A DNA stretch of 64,000 nucleotides from Caprimulgus europaeus. Lineage: Eukaryota > Chordata > Aves > Caprimulgiformes > Caprimulgidae. Each line of letters opens with the position of its first letter. Within the stretch, counting starts at the first letter, position 1. Location: NCBI GenBank assembly GCA_907165065.1, contig OU015528.1, positions 36,106,515-36,170,514 on the forward strand, in the 5' to 3' direction. Shown here one piece after another: positions 36,701 to 49,100 of this stretch. Both the position numbers and the translations under genes were made by a program. Below the pieces are notes generated by a model, which worked only from the letters and a program-made list of their open reading frames with translations, was not told where the DNA came from and did not search any database.

Positions 36701-38346
36701 GAGGGTGAGGGTGAAGCATGGAGGGGAGACCTGGGCAAGTGCAGCGCTGCAGGCCTACTCAAGAGACCGTCCTGAGCTCAGTTTGTGCTGAGAGTCCATG
36801 TTGAATTTGCAGTGTGTACTTTGCAAAAAGCACACTTTGATTTGCAAATGGCTGCATTTTATATGTAAATTACCGAAAAAGATAAATGTGGAACCCCACA
36901 AAGTCTCTTTTAGTTAAAGTCAGAATGTAATCCAATTTTAGTGAATATAGCCCAAACTTTTAAAGAGCTTTCACTTAATTGGAAAAATGTTTATTTGCTG
37001 CATTAATCTTTTTTTTTTTCATAACGCATATTTGAGATGCATTTGGAATATATTGCATAACACCAATAAAAATTTTAATAGCAATATGTCTGGGTTTGTG
37101 TGTGTTTTTGAATAAGTTTACTTTCCTATTTTTATACCAGATTGTTATGCAGGATCTCTATTACCCATCTTGCAGCCTGCAAAATAAGCAACAATTAAAT
37201 GACTCTCTGGGACTAATTAAAAATGATCCTTGCTGTTCACTCCTTACTTTTGCATAGAGCAACTTGGAAGTTGTACATCAAAATCTCAGACATGCTTCTT
37301 GTCCTTTTATACCTTCCACCTCATCTGTGAAAATTGCCTGCTCACTGCAGATACTTTTAGGTGGGAACATTTTCCTTCTCTTTACACGACTGTTCGGCCA
37401 GTGTGCATTTCTTCATAAAAGGAGACAGTCCTCTCCCACTCTAGTAGAGCAGAAACTCAGCTACACTTTCCAGAAGGTGAGTGCAATGCCCAGGACTTTG
37501 TCTGTGTAAAGGAGGTGGACACAGTGGGAAATTGCTTTTTACGAGCAAACGGAGATGAGAGTGGGACAAGATGATTTGCAACAGGTTGAGCGGGCAGATA
37601 TGCAAAGGCCAGGAGATTGTAGCAAAGAATGATATTTAGGTAGTTATTCACGCCATAGTGAAATGCTAGGGCCAGTGATAATGGCAGAGGATTTCTGGTT
37701 TGAATTCAAAGACAAAAGGTTGTGCTGCTTAGGTTTTTGTATGGCTGTGGTCCTAATTTAAATGGCAGGAGAGGAAAATACTGAGCTTAAACATATTCTT
37801 ATTCTACCTTCACCATCCTCCCTTGCCTTTTTTTTTTTTCCCCCCCGGCAGCATTTTTCAGTGAATTCCTCAATATGAAAAAAATGCTTTTCTTCCAACA
37901 CTTTAAGAAAGCATTTGGCATTAAAACACAAAGTGTTAGAGCTGTGTGATATGTCAGGTTCATGTTGAAATGAGGCTTAATTCTTGCACATAAAAGAGGA
38001 CGTATCAGTCTCCAGATCAAAAGACCTTGTTATCCATTCATTCCACCCAGTCTGGGTTTTATGAGGTTTCTAATTTTTGTATAGTAAGAATGACATAATT
38101 AAACAATCATTAAAATTATTTAAATCAAACTTACACCATTGGAAAGAGATAGAAGCATAGCAGGATATTTCAATTTAATCCTAAATTTAGCAGGAATAAT
38201 TGAAGCATTCTTTAATCCAGATCTCTATTTTCACTGAAGTTTTAAGTTAGTATATTTACTGTCTACATCTGCCAGTCAAATTCTCATTTTTTTTAATTCA
38301 GAAATTTTGTGGGTTTATGGCACTCTCTAAATTCCTATGGACAAGT

Positions 38347-38372
38347 AAGCTATGATTATGAGCTATGATTAT
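38347..38372 (+). repeat. 13-bp tandem duplication
   Basis: AGCTATGATTATG occurs twice in direct succession without a mismatch. It is a minor slippage-type duplication. Confidence 0.85.
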
Positions 38373-38918
38373 GTAGGCAAGAAATTACCTTCCCTGCCAA
38401 ATGAAATTGTCTTTCATGTTAATTACAGAAAATAATACCTACTGTTACAATAAAGATCAACATTTCAAAAAGACAAGATTAATGCCTTTATTTATTAATA
38501 AATTGAAATGTGTGTGACAGTTTAGCAACAGCTTGCGCCAGCAAGCTTTCTCAGGAACTATTCTGTCTCCCTGAAACACATGCTGAGGGCTCTAAGGATA
38601 GATACACTGGCACAGAGACATTGGGTTTACTGAACTGAGGACCTCTATAATGAATTGTATGAAACATGGGGAAAAAAATGTTCCATCCCGTCACTCCCCC
38701 AGGTCATCAATCAGCCCTGAGTACTGTGTCTCAGGGTGTAATGGAGTTTTAAATCATAGACTATATACACTTCTAATCTCTGGTTTTCCATATTTTTGCT
38801 AAATGCATATTATCCATGGGTACTAAATGTGTATTATACCAGTCTTTTTTATCATTAACTAGGATACATCCTTTCTATTTTTTTTTCCTATAAACTTGTA
38901 ACTTCTTTCAGAAGCAGT

Positions 38919-38995
38919 TTAGAACACAGAACTGTATGAATAGCTGAAACTGTTAGTTTATCTGAGAAAGGATAGTGATTAGAAGCCATCACACA
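38919..38995 (+). repeat. diverged direct repeat, copy B1
   Basis: This segment pairs with 39450-39527 at roughly 80 percent identity over 77 bases. It starts with TTAGAACACAGAANTGT and ends with TGATTAGAAGCCANCACACA. The flanks do not align. It is unrelated by eye to the pair at 6991/7833. I do not recognise the family. Confidence 0.75.
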
Positions 38996-39449
38996 TTTTA
39001 GTCTACATCTCCATTAATTTGCTGACTAGAAATACAGCTTTTCAGAAATTTGCATCTGTTCTTCAGGTTTCTCCATTTTTTAATGGTCAGCTTTGAGGCA
39101 TGCAGGGGTTGAAGACGTAATGCAAGTTAAGGACATGTAAACTTATTTTGAATATCCTTTGAACAGCACATTTGATGAAGTTTCTTGAGCGACTGCGTAT
39201 GAAATGTAGCTACTTCTGACAGGCTGGACTTTGGAGACTGGGAAAACTAAAATGTACTTAACTGCTCCTACTGCTGAAATAGTGCTGAATAGCACATGCA
39301 AAGGGGGGATCTGAGAGAGGTCTTGTATTTTTCTGGTATGCAGAAAGGTTTTAATCTTATCAAGGGGTTTTTGGTGGGGTTTTTTTGGGTTTTTTTGTCT
39401 TTAAAGGGCAACACCTGGCTCTTGAAACCACAAGTGTAAGTAAGAAAAA

Positions 39450-39527
39450 TTAGAACACAGAATTGTGTGAATAGCAATAACTGCTAATTTGTCAGGGAAA
39501 AGGATTATGATTAGAAGCCACCACACA
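39450..39527 (+). repeat. diverged direct repeat, copy B2
   Basis: This is the partner of 38919-38995, in the same orientation, about 530 bp downstream. The differences are mostly substitutions with one or two small indels, consistent with an old duplication of a short unit. Confidence 0.75.
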
Positions 39528-39900
39528 AATGCACAAGACATGATCAAGTAGCAGTATGTGAGCCCAAGTAAGCATTTTAATCTCTCTAAAGCATGCTATG
39601 AATGAGTTCCTTTGTGAACTAATCATGTGGGGTTTTATATCCTTTGTATCATATTTAATTATAAAATAAATAGGTGTTTCCTATTGCTGGTAAACATGAA
39701 ACATGTTGAAACAACATGCCCAAATGCATGGAGAGGTTAAAGTATCTATTTCCTGAAGAAGTCAGTAGCACTTGGGCATATTTGAAGATCTAAATGTACT
39801 ATTAGTAATTTCTTATTTTTTTTCTTTTTATTTGATCTCAACCTCAAATGTAGTCTGAACACATTTTTTTAGCAGCATTGCCTTAACCACTCACCTCATT

Positions 39901-39922
39901 AAAAAAAAAAAAAAAAAAAAAA
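39901..39922 (+). repeat. poly(A) run of 22
   Basis: This is a pure A run. The 70 bases upstream show no similarity to a retroposed gene or SINE that I can recognise, so it is probably a simple mononucleotide repeat and not a retrocopy tail. Confidence 0.9.
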
Positions 39923-42900
39923 GTATGATTTCTCTGTTTATTTCTGTCCCTACCAGCTGCCTTCCTTCACTGGCATCAGTTATTGTTTGGCAGCTTCATG
40001 AACCAGCTCAAGGGGCACATCCAGATGGGGAAAAAAAGCCACATTTCTCTGATCTGTTTCATCACATGCCTGTATAAGTGGCTGAAAATCGGAAGAGCAT
40101 CTAGGGATTGAAATTAATGGCCAAGAGGGGTGGACTGCAGCTTTTGGCAGCTATGATGATAAGGGTGTTTGCTGAGGACTGTAGTTTCATGCTATGAAAC
40201 TGCAGGCTGCCAGTGAAGGATAGTCCTGCTCCTCTATCCCTGGTGATCATGGGCCAAGTCTGTGGAAAGCCAACCAACCAAAACAGAAATTCTCCACTGG
40301 ATCTCCTCACTAAGCATACTCATCTTGTCTATACCAATGCAGGTGGGAGAAGGGATTTAACTATCAAGGTGAGGAATGTAGAGAGGAAAAGTGATAGCCT
40401 CTTGTTGACAACCAGCACGTGTAGTGAACTAGGCAGACAGCAACTGCCAGTCCTCATTCCTTGCTTTATGCTAGCTGTTAAAGCTGGGAATTCCAGTTGT
40501 CTGTGGGAGTGAAGCTCCATAGGATTTTTATTGGCATTTATTTCTCTGATTTCCTGAACATCTTAAAAAAATTGCCATCTTGGAGCTATAAAATATTTTC
40601 TGAAGAGCTGTAGGCTGCTTATTTTGGCTCTTCCAAGGCTTTAAATATCAATAGTACTGTTATAATTGTACCTACCAACATGGGCCTCCATAAACAAGCA
40701 TAAGTTAATGAATGCACAATAAAGATGATCCCTGCTCTTAGAATCTTACAATTTAAGCAAGAACTGAAAAGTAAATTTTATTCTCCTTACTAAAGGTGAA
40801 TTGAATCTCAGTAAAATGAAACTGAAAATCCTCCTTTTGCAAAGGTGAATCAAATGTCTGAATTTTATTGAAAACTTCCTTCTCCTTGTGGGCTTACTCA
40901 AAGTCACATGAAGAAGAACAAAGAGAGGAAATCAAATTTTCTGAGTCTCAGTGCTGCATCTTAACCAGTGATGCTGGTCATTTTTCTTTTCTATATACTT
41001 TAAAAAGAATTAAATTACCTTATTAAGAAAAGGCAGGATTGCTTCATTAGTGCCTGAGAAATTGATTAAATACCTTATGCTGATAGAAAGGTCCATTGGT
41101 CACTATTAAACAAAATGGTCTGGATGCAGCCTCAAGCTCAAAAGGTCACTAAACTATTGCCAGGAGCTGCTAAAAAAGAATTCTTGTACTTGCCTCATTT
41201 CTTACATCCCTCTCTAGGTATCTGCTGCAGAAGTCCCTCCCAAAAAAACCTTAAAGCTGCCCCTAATTAAGGGAAGATAACAGAAAGAAGATGAATCTGG
41301 AAGGAAAAAAAACCCACTTAAAACTCCCAGGATAATTTTCAGGACAAATGGGATGAGAATGAGAGTCATTACTGGAATTGGGATACCGGGCTAAATGTCT
41401 TCTGTCTGGGAGAAGAGTGTGGTGTGTTGTCTAATCTTAAATAAATCAGAAAACTTTAATGAAGTTGATTAAGGAGCTGTAGAACTCCCTATCTGTTTGC
41501 AGAGGCAGGTAAGGCCAGGTTGCCTGACCTACAGCAGGAGGGTGCCCATTTGGTCTGCTAATATTTGCATACAGAAGCTGTCATGCCAATTAACTGTTGA
41601 AAACTTATTTAATGCTGACAGCTGTAGGTCAGTATACAGTTAAAAAGTGTGTAGTTCCTGGGTGTCAAGAGGAAGGAAAGAAAACATGGCTGACTTTGGG
41701 TTTTTTCTCATATCAGTCTTTTCAGAATGTTGATGTCTGCATTTCTGTTTCTTCCTGAAACACAAAACTTGCCAGAGTTATGAGCTCTGGTATGAAAAGT
41801 GTTTTAAGAAAGTTTCCTGTTTCCATTCATCCACTTTTCTTTCTCCTTTTTCCTCACTTCTTGCTGTGCAGGCTGTCTGCACTAAGTGCCCTAAGTGACA
41901 ACTGGTGGTAGTAATGAGGCTGCAGACTCCTCTCTAATTGAACCCTGTCAATCCTTCCCATTAAGCCTGCAGGATGTGTGCTGGCTCATTAATCCAAGCT
42001 ACCACTGCAATTTCTTCTCTCTGTCCCCTACCTCCCCCCAGCCTGGCATCTGTGCAGATAACGAATGCCCTGTTTTACATGTCATGTGCAGGAATATGCT
42101 GCTAGTTGTTGCTACTGTTGCCAGCCTGGCTGGGACCACCCTACAGCTCCTCAGTCAGTAGGAGGGAGCTGAACGAGTGGGACTTGGTGGTATTCAGTGC
42201 TCTCAATTATGGGCAAGATCTAGGATGCCCGTGTTGGTCACCCAGCACCAAGAATGGAAAAGCCTGGCAGCCACGTCACTCTGTCTGGAGCCTGTGTGGT
42301 GTGTCTAAGCTACCTGCTATTGCAGCAGAGGGAGGGCACCTCTTTAGAAAAGGCTGTGTGCCAGGTTGGGACAGGAGCCTGTGAGCATAATGCCTATGTT
42401 CACATTTTCTGTGGCCTCCCTCTTGAAGATGGGCAGCTGGGATTGCAAGAGCCTGGGATCCACTGGAGGTGAGCAAACCTCTCTGATCAGAGGTGGAAAG
42501 TTTTCTGTGCTTCATTATAACTATCTCATAACTAATGCACTGGTGTGTTCTGGTTTTATGAACTGAAAGTTGCTTTTGCTGCTGTAATTTAATGCCATTT
42601 CGTGTCCAGATGTGCTCACACTGAACCCCATCAGGACTGTGGCAGGCTGTGCTCGAGCTCCAGCTGTGTGCATGCATCTGCAAGTCTATAAGATGTAGAG
42701 CAAGCACTCAGGCTGGTGTGGAGTTAGTCAGTGAGTTTTTGTGGTAAGTAAGGCTGCAACTACCTGGATAGTTTTCTTAATGCTAGCTCCCACCTTCTTG
42801 CCACATCTCACCCTGGCTTTTTTTTTTTTTTTATAAGACTTGCTGAAAATACCTGTGTGCTCTTTGGTGGGCTATTGCAACAGCTTTTCCTTTTTATTTT

Positions 42901-45900
42901 AATCTAGCGCTGTCAGAGAAGGTTTATATGCTTCCATATTGGAAATCTGCTGCTCTTTTTTAGTGCTGTAAATTGCTTTTACTATTTGTCCTTCTGTAAA
43001 TACAGATAATATTTGTTCAGCTCTATGTTTTGATTTGCAAGACCAGGCTCATAAATCAGAAATACTGTACACTGAGAAATAATAGACAATGCACAAAATT
43101 TTCAAAGAGATTTCATAGTAGAGTATTTTTCTATGGTGTTTGAGTATATTTTGTGTCTCACTCCTGCATAGTATTTGAAAAAGCATTAAAATGTAAGTTA
43201 AAGCAGTAAAACTCATCGCAAGAGGTTAACAAACAATGGCTGTGCAGCTGTACAAAAGATTATACTCACTTCCAACCAATTTGCACAGTCAAGTTCTTTT
43301 ATTTGCAGGATGGTCTAAAGCTTCAGGAATAAGACTATTTGTCATAATACAAATGTCTCTTGAGGAAAAAGATACAATTTTGACATTATATAACCTGGAA
43401 ACTTCTGTCTACAAACTTCAGCATAACAATTAAGAGTAAAAATTGTCATTTAAGCTTGAAAATGACAGTGCTGCCCCTTTAAGGTAACATTTTACTTCTT
43501 CACATTGTCAAAGATAACTGCAGACACTGTGCCAATGCACTTTCAAGTACAGTGGTAGTACTCTGAAATTTGACAGGTTGAAGTTTTGAACTAAATTATA
43601 GTGACAACCTTTGCTCTTTATACCTCCCTTTAAGGTAGCAAATCAGAAAACAGTATTCTGTAAATAATTATTGTGTGTTGGCATAATATATATGCCTGAG
43701 AGGAAGGGAATAGGGCTGAAATATGTTAAATTAGTATGAAATGAACTAGCGGAAATCAGTTGCTTAATAGATGTGCTTTATTAAACTACAGATCAAACAT
43801 AACCATCCTGGAAACCTTAAGGATGCTTCAAAGTGGTCTCTTAAGATGATAGGCTGCCTATTAGGGGTGGTAATGAGATGTAAGGCAAGTTGGTGTTTTG
43901 TTTTGGGTTTTTTTTTGTTTTATCTGGAAGACCTTTGTAGGACCAATTAGGAGGACTGACCATGTTTGGGGAGGGTGATCAGTTGCAAAACAAAAGCAAA
44001 AATCAGTGAGCCTTGCAGAAATCATGTAGCTGATGTTGAAAGAATAGCAACCTTGGAGTTGTTTTTGTTTTTTGGCTTTTAGGTTTCTGGGCCTTTAGGA
44101 TGTATTCGATTTTTTGCTTTAGTGTGTTGTTTTGCTTTTTTTCATTAAAGAGATCTGGAAATTTCCTTTTTAAAGTGGAAGTTTAGGGGTGTTTTTAAGC
44201 TAGTTGTATTTTTATAATTGCGGGTAGTATTAGAAAAACATAGTAGTGAGCATCACTCAAATTTTGTTGTCTAGCATCCTCCCAGCTCCATTTATTTGAC
44301 TAGACCTCCTAGTATCTGTTTTGCATTTGTCCTGAAACACTTGAGACAGCTTTAGCTCTGCAGCAAGTAAACTGTGTATGAGGAGAGCTGGTTGGTAATA
44401 TGATCCTACAGATCCAGATGCAGGGGTAAGTTTATGGAGGCAAATGTGGCTTAGCCACATGTTCTCTTGCCATGTACTTCTAATAAGACATGTTGTCTGA
44501 AAACCTTCAGATTTAAATCCCTAGGCCAGCCCAGCCTCTCAAGAGGCTGCTCTGAGTGGAGGCTATAAGCAGTGGGATGCAAACTAACTTAAAAGTTTAT
44601 CAAGCTAGTCATAGAAAACTCTGCTTCATGTTGTAGGTGGTGCTTTTAATCTAGTTTCCTATGTAAACCCATGTGCTTATTTCCAAATGTGATGATCCGA
44701 AGTTCCATCCATCTGCTTGGATTTCACTCTACAGCATCACCCATGTGATAATTGGTGTTTTTATTAAGCTTTCTAGTAAGCGTTATTGTTCTTAAAGATA
44801 AAGCAACACTGAAAGAGCAGCAGGTAGACTTTGTGCATTGTAAAATTACCTGTGTTAGCAGGGAGCTTCCTTCTGCTCTGGTGGAGTGGCAATTCTGCCG
44901 TGCTCTAAGTAGCTTTTCATTATCACTTAATGCCTGTACACACAGCCCTGTGAAAAGTGTGCTTATTTTTATCACTGTTAAAAACTGTTATATAAAAGTT
45001 TGTTATTCTGAACACATAATACACTTGAGGTCAATGTTGGCAGTACTATGGGTTTTTCCTCTTTTCTCACCCCTACTGAATTTGAAGGAAGAAACTGCAG
45101 GTTTTTTAAAACCTGTACTGTAAATGTTTGCTGGATGGTTAAGCTTGTTTTCTCTAAGTGCAGAGAACATGTAAGTAGAAAGGCAGAAAGAAAATGGAAA
45201 AATTCTGTTCAGAAGTCTTACTCTCAAGCTAAGAGACAAAAAGTTTAAAGATGGTCTTCTTTCTTCCTCATCAAAGATATTATTTGTTTAAATATTTCTT
45301 AGTGCCATTCTTTCCTCTCCTCTATTACCCATGAGAGTGCAGGAAAAACTGAGATAATAGTGGCTTTGGAGCATCGCAGACCTGAGGTCCCTGAGGAAAA
45401 TCCAGGTTTGCTTCCACAGATCCTTGATTCCTCAGGTGGATAGTTCCAGGGGAACATCTCTGTTGCTATTTTGGTTTAGTATGTCAGTGTTGTCATGAAG
45501 TGAAAGTAATCTGTAGGCAGTACTTCTCAGACATGTCGGTGCTCATCGGGGGACAGAAGCTGTTGGTAGAATGAGCTCAGCCCGTTCTCTGCTAGTGCAG
45601 TCCTGATGCAGGAATTAGGACACTGTCCAGCCCTATTGCTTCCTTGCTGGGCCTCTCTCACTCGGAGGTGATAACTCAAGTGAACCATGCAAAAACATTG
45701 GCTGTGCTGCCTCAGGCTGTTGTGTTTGGCAGTAAAAATCTGAGATGCCCCAGCTCCATGGGTTTGGCCTCACCCTTCCTGGGTGGCAGGCAACAGTGCT
45801 AGACAGAAATAGTCCCTCTTTTGTGCTTTCTTATGTCTCATTTTTGTTGGAGACCCCATGGCACAGTTTTTGTTTAGACTGGGGAAATAATTTCTGTGCC

Positions 45901-46090
45901 TAACATAAACTTCTCACACAAATTTAAGGCTAATATGTTTTGTAATATTTTGCTTTATACACTAGACAGGACTGACTTGGTAGAGAATTTCCAAGGAGGA
46001 CTTATTATTGTGACTTTTTTTTCACAATTTAATGTATGATTTTTTTGATGTCTCTGGTCACTAGATGGAGAGCTGTATATGAGTAAATTT

Positions 46091-46120
46091 CTACTTCCCC
46101 CCTCCCCCCCCCCCCCTTTT
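46091..46120 (+). repeat. pyrimidine/poly(C) run
   Basis: The stretch contains six C, a T and then 13 uninterrupted C (46104-46116) before four T. The minus strand is therefore a G13 run. It is a simple repeat and a likely sequencing or polymerase slippage point. Confidence 0.9.
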
Positions 46121-49100
46121 AAAATTTCTAATACCACTGCTTTCTAAGGATAAACCACAACATGCGTGATTTCTGGTCATTCAACCACCACAGCTCATCA
46201 GGTAGTCTTTGAATGTACTAATAGCTGATGAGACAGGTACTTCACAGACAATTTCATAGCCTTATCCAACAGAAGATGTAATCTTCTCCAAGCAACAAAA
46301 ATCACTCAAACAATTTTAACACTGAAGAAAAGCAGTTATGACTGCTCAACTGATTAAGAGAAAAAAACAAACCCACAATTGTAAAATGATTTTTGGTGGA
46401 TGTGGGTGCAGTGTTGAAATAGTCACTTATGCTGTGATAAAGAGGACTTGGATCTTGCAAAATCAAAATCCCAGAAAGAATGCTTGAATACAATGTTTGG
46501 AGTACAGCAAGGTACATATGCCTCTTTCCTGAAAAGGTTTACATCATATTTGTATGAATTAGCTGTTGGTATGTGGTACTGTTGCTTTAGTAAACCCAAT
46601 ACAAATGTAAGTAATTTTAGACATCATAAATGTAAATACCTGTTTCCCAGCTCTTTCTATTATAAGACAGTTACATTGCATTATCATGTCTTAAGTTGCT
46701 TGAAACTTTCCTGAATATTAACCTTTTGGGTAGAAATCTTCTATGGCTTATATAAGCCCCAAAAGGAAGGAAGAGGAAAAGAGGATTGTATGAAAATTAT
46801 AGCAAAAGCAACTACCATTTCTCAGAGAAAGTCTATGAAAAGTGAGTTATTTTGCTCACATTAAACTCCCACAGGAACGTTGCTGAGAAGCTTGAGCATA
46901 GCTGTTCTCTGACTAAAATGCTTTTTGAAATTTCTGTCAAATCATATACCTTTTGCCATTTTGTGAGTAGGGTTTTTTTGGGGTGTGGGTGTTGCTTTTA
47001 ACAGTTGCTTTAATCAAATCTGATTATGAACCTCTGGAATCTGTTTTCATAATTACTTGTGATACTACAGCTGGCTGAAACTTGGCATGCCTGTTTTCGA
47101 TGCTACGCCAACACTGAATTTTCCTCTTTTGAATGAGGATGAAAACAAACATTAATTTGTCCATAAAACTGATTTTTCAAAAAACATTATTTCAGCTTCA
47201 TTGAAGCACTATTTTAAGGAAATCAAAACATTGTGTTCGGCTTTTGGCTTCTCTAATTGTTTCATGTAATAATAAATAACATTCTAAATGATACATCTTA
47301 GAATGAAGCATGGCTTTTTAGAATGAAAAAATTATAGAATTCAAAACATTATTTTTTTTGTTGTTACTGTTGTGCTTCTATTCTTTGATTAAAATGCTGA
47401 AAATGAACTCTCAAAATTTCAGTTTTATCAGAACAGTTGTTTCCACCATTCTTTCTGAACCTAACTGAGCCTTGTTAGTGTTCAGAAAACAAGTTAAAAT
47501 TTCAGCATTGTGCAGCAGTTTCCATGACAGAGTAGGGTTGACTGAATGTGACCTCTCTGCAGTGCTTCTGCTTGCGGCCAGGAGATGGAAACTAAGAACA
47601 CTACCTGGATCTAGCTATTGTATTTGCTCATGTTCTGCCTTGGAGAAGGAGTAAGTGAGGAGCAGGTATTTCATTATTTGCAAGAAACAGGGAGATGCAT
47701 AGAAACTACACAGCAGTAAAATGTAATGTGAATGAAAAACGAGCCTTCCCTATGTAATACAGTGTAGACTTTGCTGCCAGAGGATATTTTGGAACGCAAA
47801 CCTATGAAGGATTTGAAAGGAATGAAAACAATTTCATAGGAATGGAGGATCTCAATACAGTCTTTGACTCAAAAAACTCCCTAAGCTACAAGTTATTGGA
47901 AGATGTAGCGCTCCCAAGGAAACAATCATTGAGTAGATGTTCTGCTGCTGTTTACCTCCCTAAAATGTGAGTACTGCTGGAGTTACTGTTGGAGGTGCTG
48001 AGGCTGATGCATGATTTGCCTTGTCAGACATGACTGATCTTAGTTTTGTGCAGTGGAATTTTTTTTTATATACATGTTCTTAAGGACCTGAAAAGGTGTT
48101 GGGTTTTTTGTTTGTTTTTTTTTTTTTTTAATATTACATTAAGAGTATTGAGTGAGCAAGCTCATGTTGCCGTGGGTAATGGAAAGTCATACTTGGAACT
48201 GCCTGTATAGAGTGACTTCTCTCATGCAGTGGTTCTGCTTATTGAAAGGGTCAGAAAAAATAGCATGGGTTCACAAAATATCATAATACTTGCACATAAG
48301 AAATTCTCATGAAAATAAAATGCTTGTCTTTGTAATGTAGCTTTGTTTGTTGTTCTCTGATTTCCTTTTTTAAAAAAAGGGCATTTTAAAAGCTAACAAA
48401 ATGTGAGAATTTAAATTTAATTTTCCTCATCAGGGGGTTTCAAACCTTAAATTTCAATAGTACAAGCATAGACCTTTACCATTTAATCCATAGTATGTAC
48501 TGACAAGAGCAAACTGAAATTAAGGGCAGGGTTTTCTTAGTCTGACAGAGTCAAGGAAACCTGCCTAATGTTCTCATGCCCTTGTGCTAACAGTTGAAAA
48601 GAGATGCCAGTGTAAGGGTTTTTTCCAAGGATACCTGACAAATGAAGACTGTGAGTATGGTCTTCTGCCACTAGAGCTGCATGTTAATGACTCTGGTTCT
48701 CCCAGTGTCAAAGGTGATAGCAGGAGGGTGATTACAACAGGTTTGCTGGGTGCCTTAACATGTTCACCTTTGCTTCTTATTTGGGTACCATTAATGCTCT
48801 CGTGACTACAGAAACAATGAACGAAGCTGTCTCTGTTTTACACTCTTGAAATTAGTAGTGGTCATGACTGGATTGGTATTTTTTTTTTTAAATTTGTCCC
48901 TCAATTTTGCTACTGTTAAGTTCATCATTATTTTGTCAGTAACGTTGGTAGTGACTTGCTTGTTGTTTTCCAGAGTGCTCTTACAAATAATGTTTAACTT
49001 CTGTCTCAAAACTGTAATCAGGAATGTTTGAATATAGGGTATTTGTTAGATGCAAAACTACTTTTTTGCTTTTCTCAAAATGACATTTATATTTACCTTC

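Larger units (their letters stand above)
33702..46090. other. AT-rich stretch without a recognisable gene
   Basis: Open frames reach at most 143 codons (42276-42707, minus strand) and overlap competing frames with no domain signature. A patch near 41840-42720 is somewhat GC-richer. Contents that can be named are the paired 77-bp direct repeats at 38919 and 39450, a 13-bp tandem duplication at 38347-38372, 22 A at 39901-39922 and 15 T at 42818-42832. A perfect 7-bp inverted repeat with a 4-base loop lies at 38531-38548 (AGCTTGC/GCAAGCT). Confidence 0.6.

Noticed and set aside
38531-38548. 7-bp perfect inverted repeat with 4-base loop as a possible RNA hairpin
   Set aside because: The stem does not extend and the context shows no RNA gene. 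Such short hairpins are expected by chance in 64 kb.
39830-39922. Possible retrocopy ending in a 22-base A run
   Set aside because: The sequence upstream of the A run has no coding frame or similarity to a known RNA that I can see, and no flanking duplication was found.
42276-42707. 143-codon minus-strand open frame
   Set aside because: It overlaps three plus-strand frames of similar length in a mildly GC-richer patch and contains no motif I recognise.
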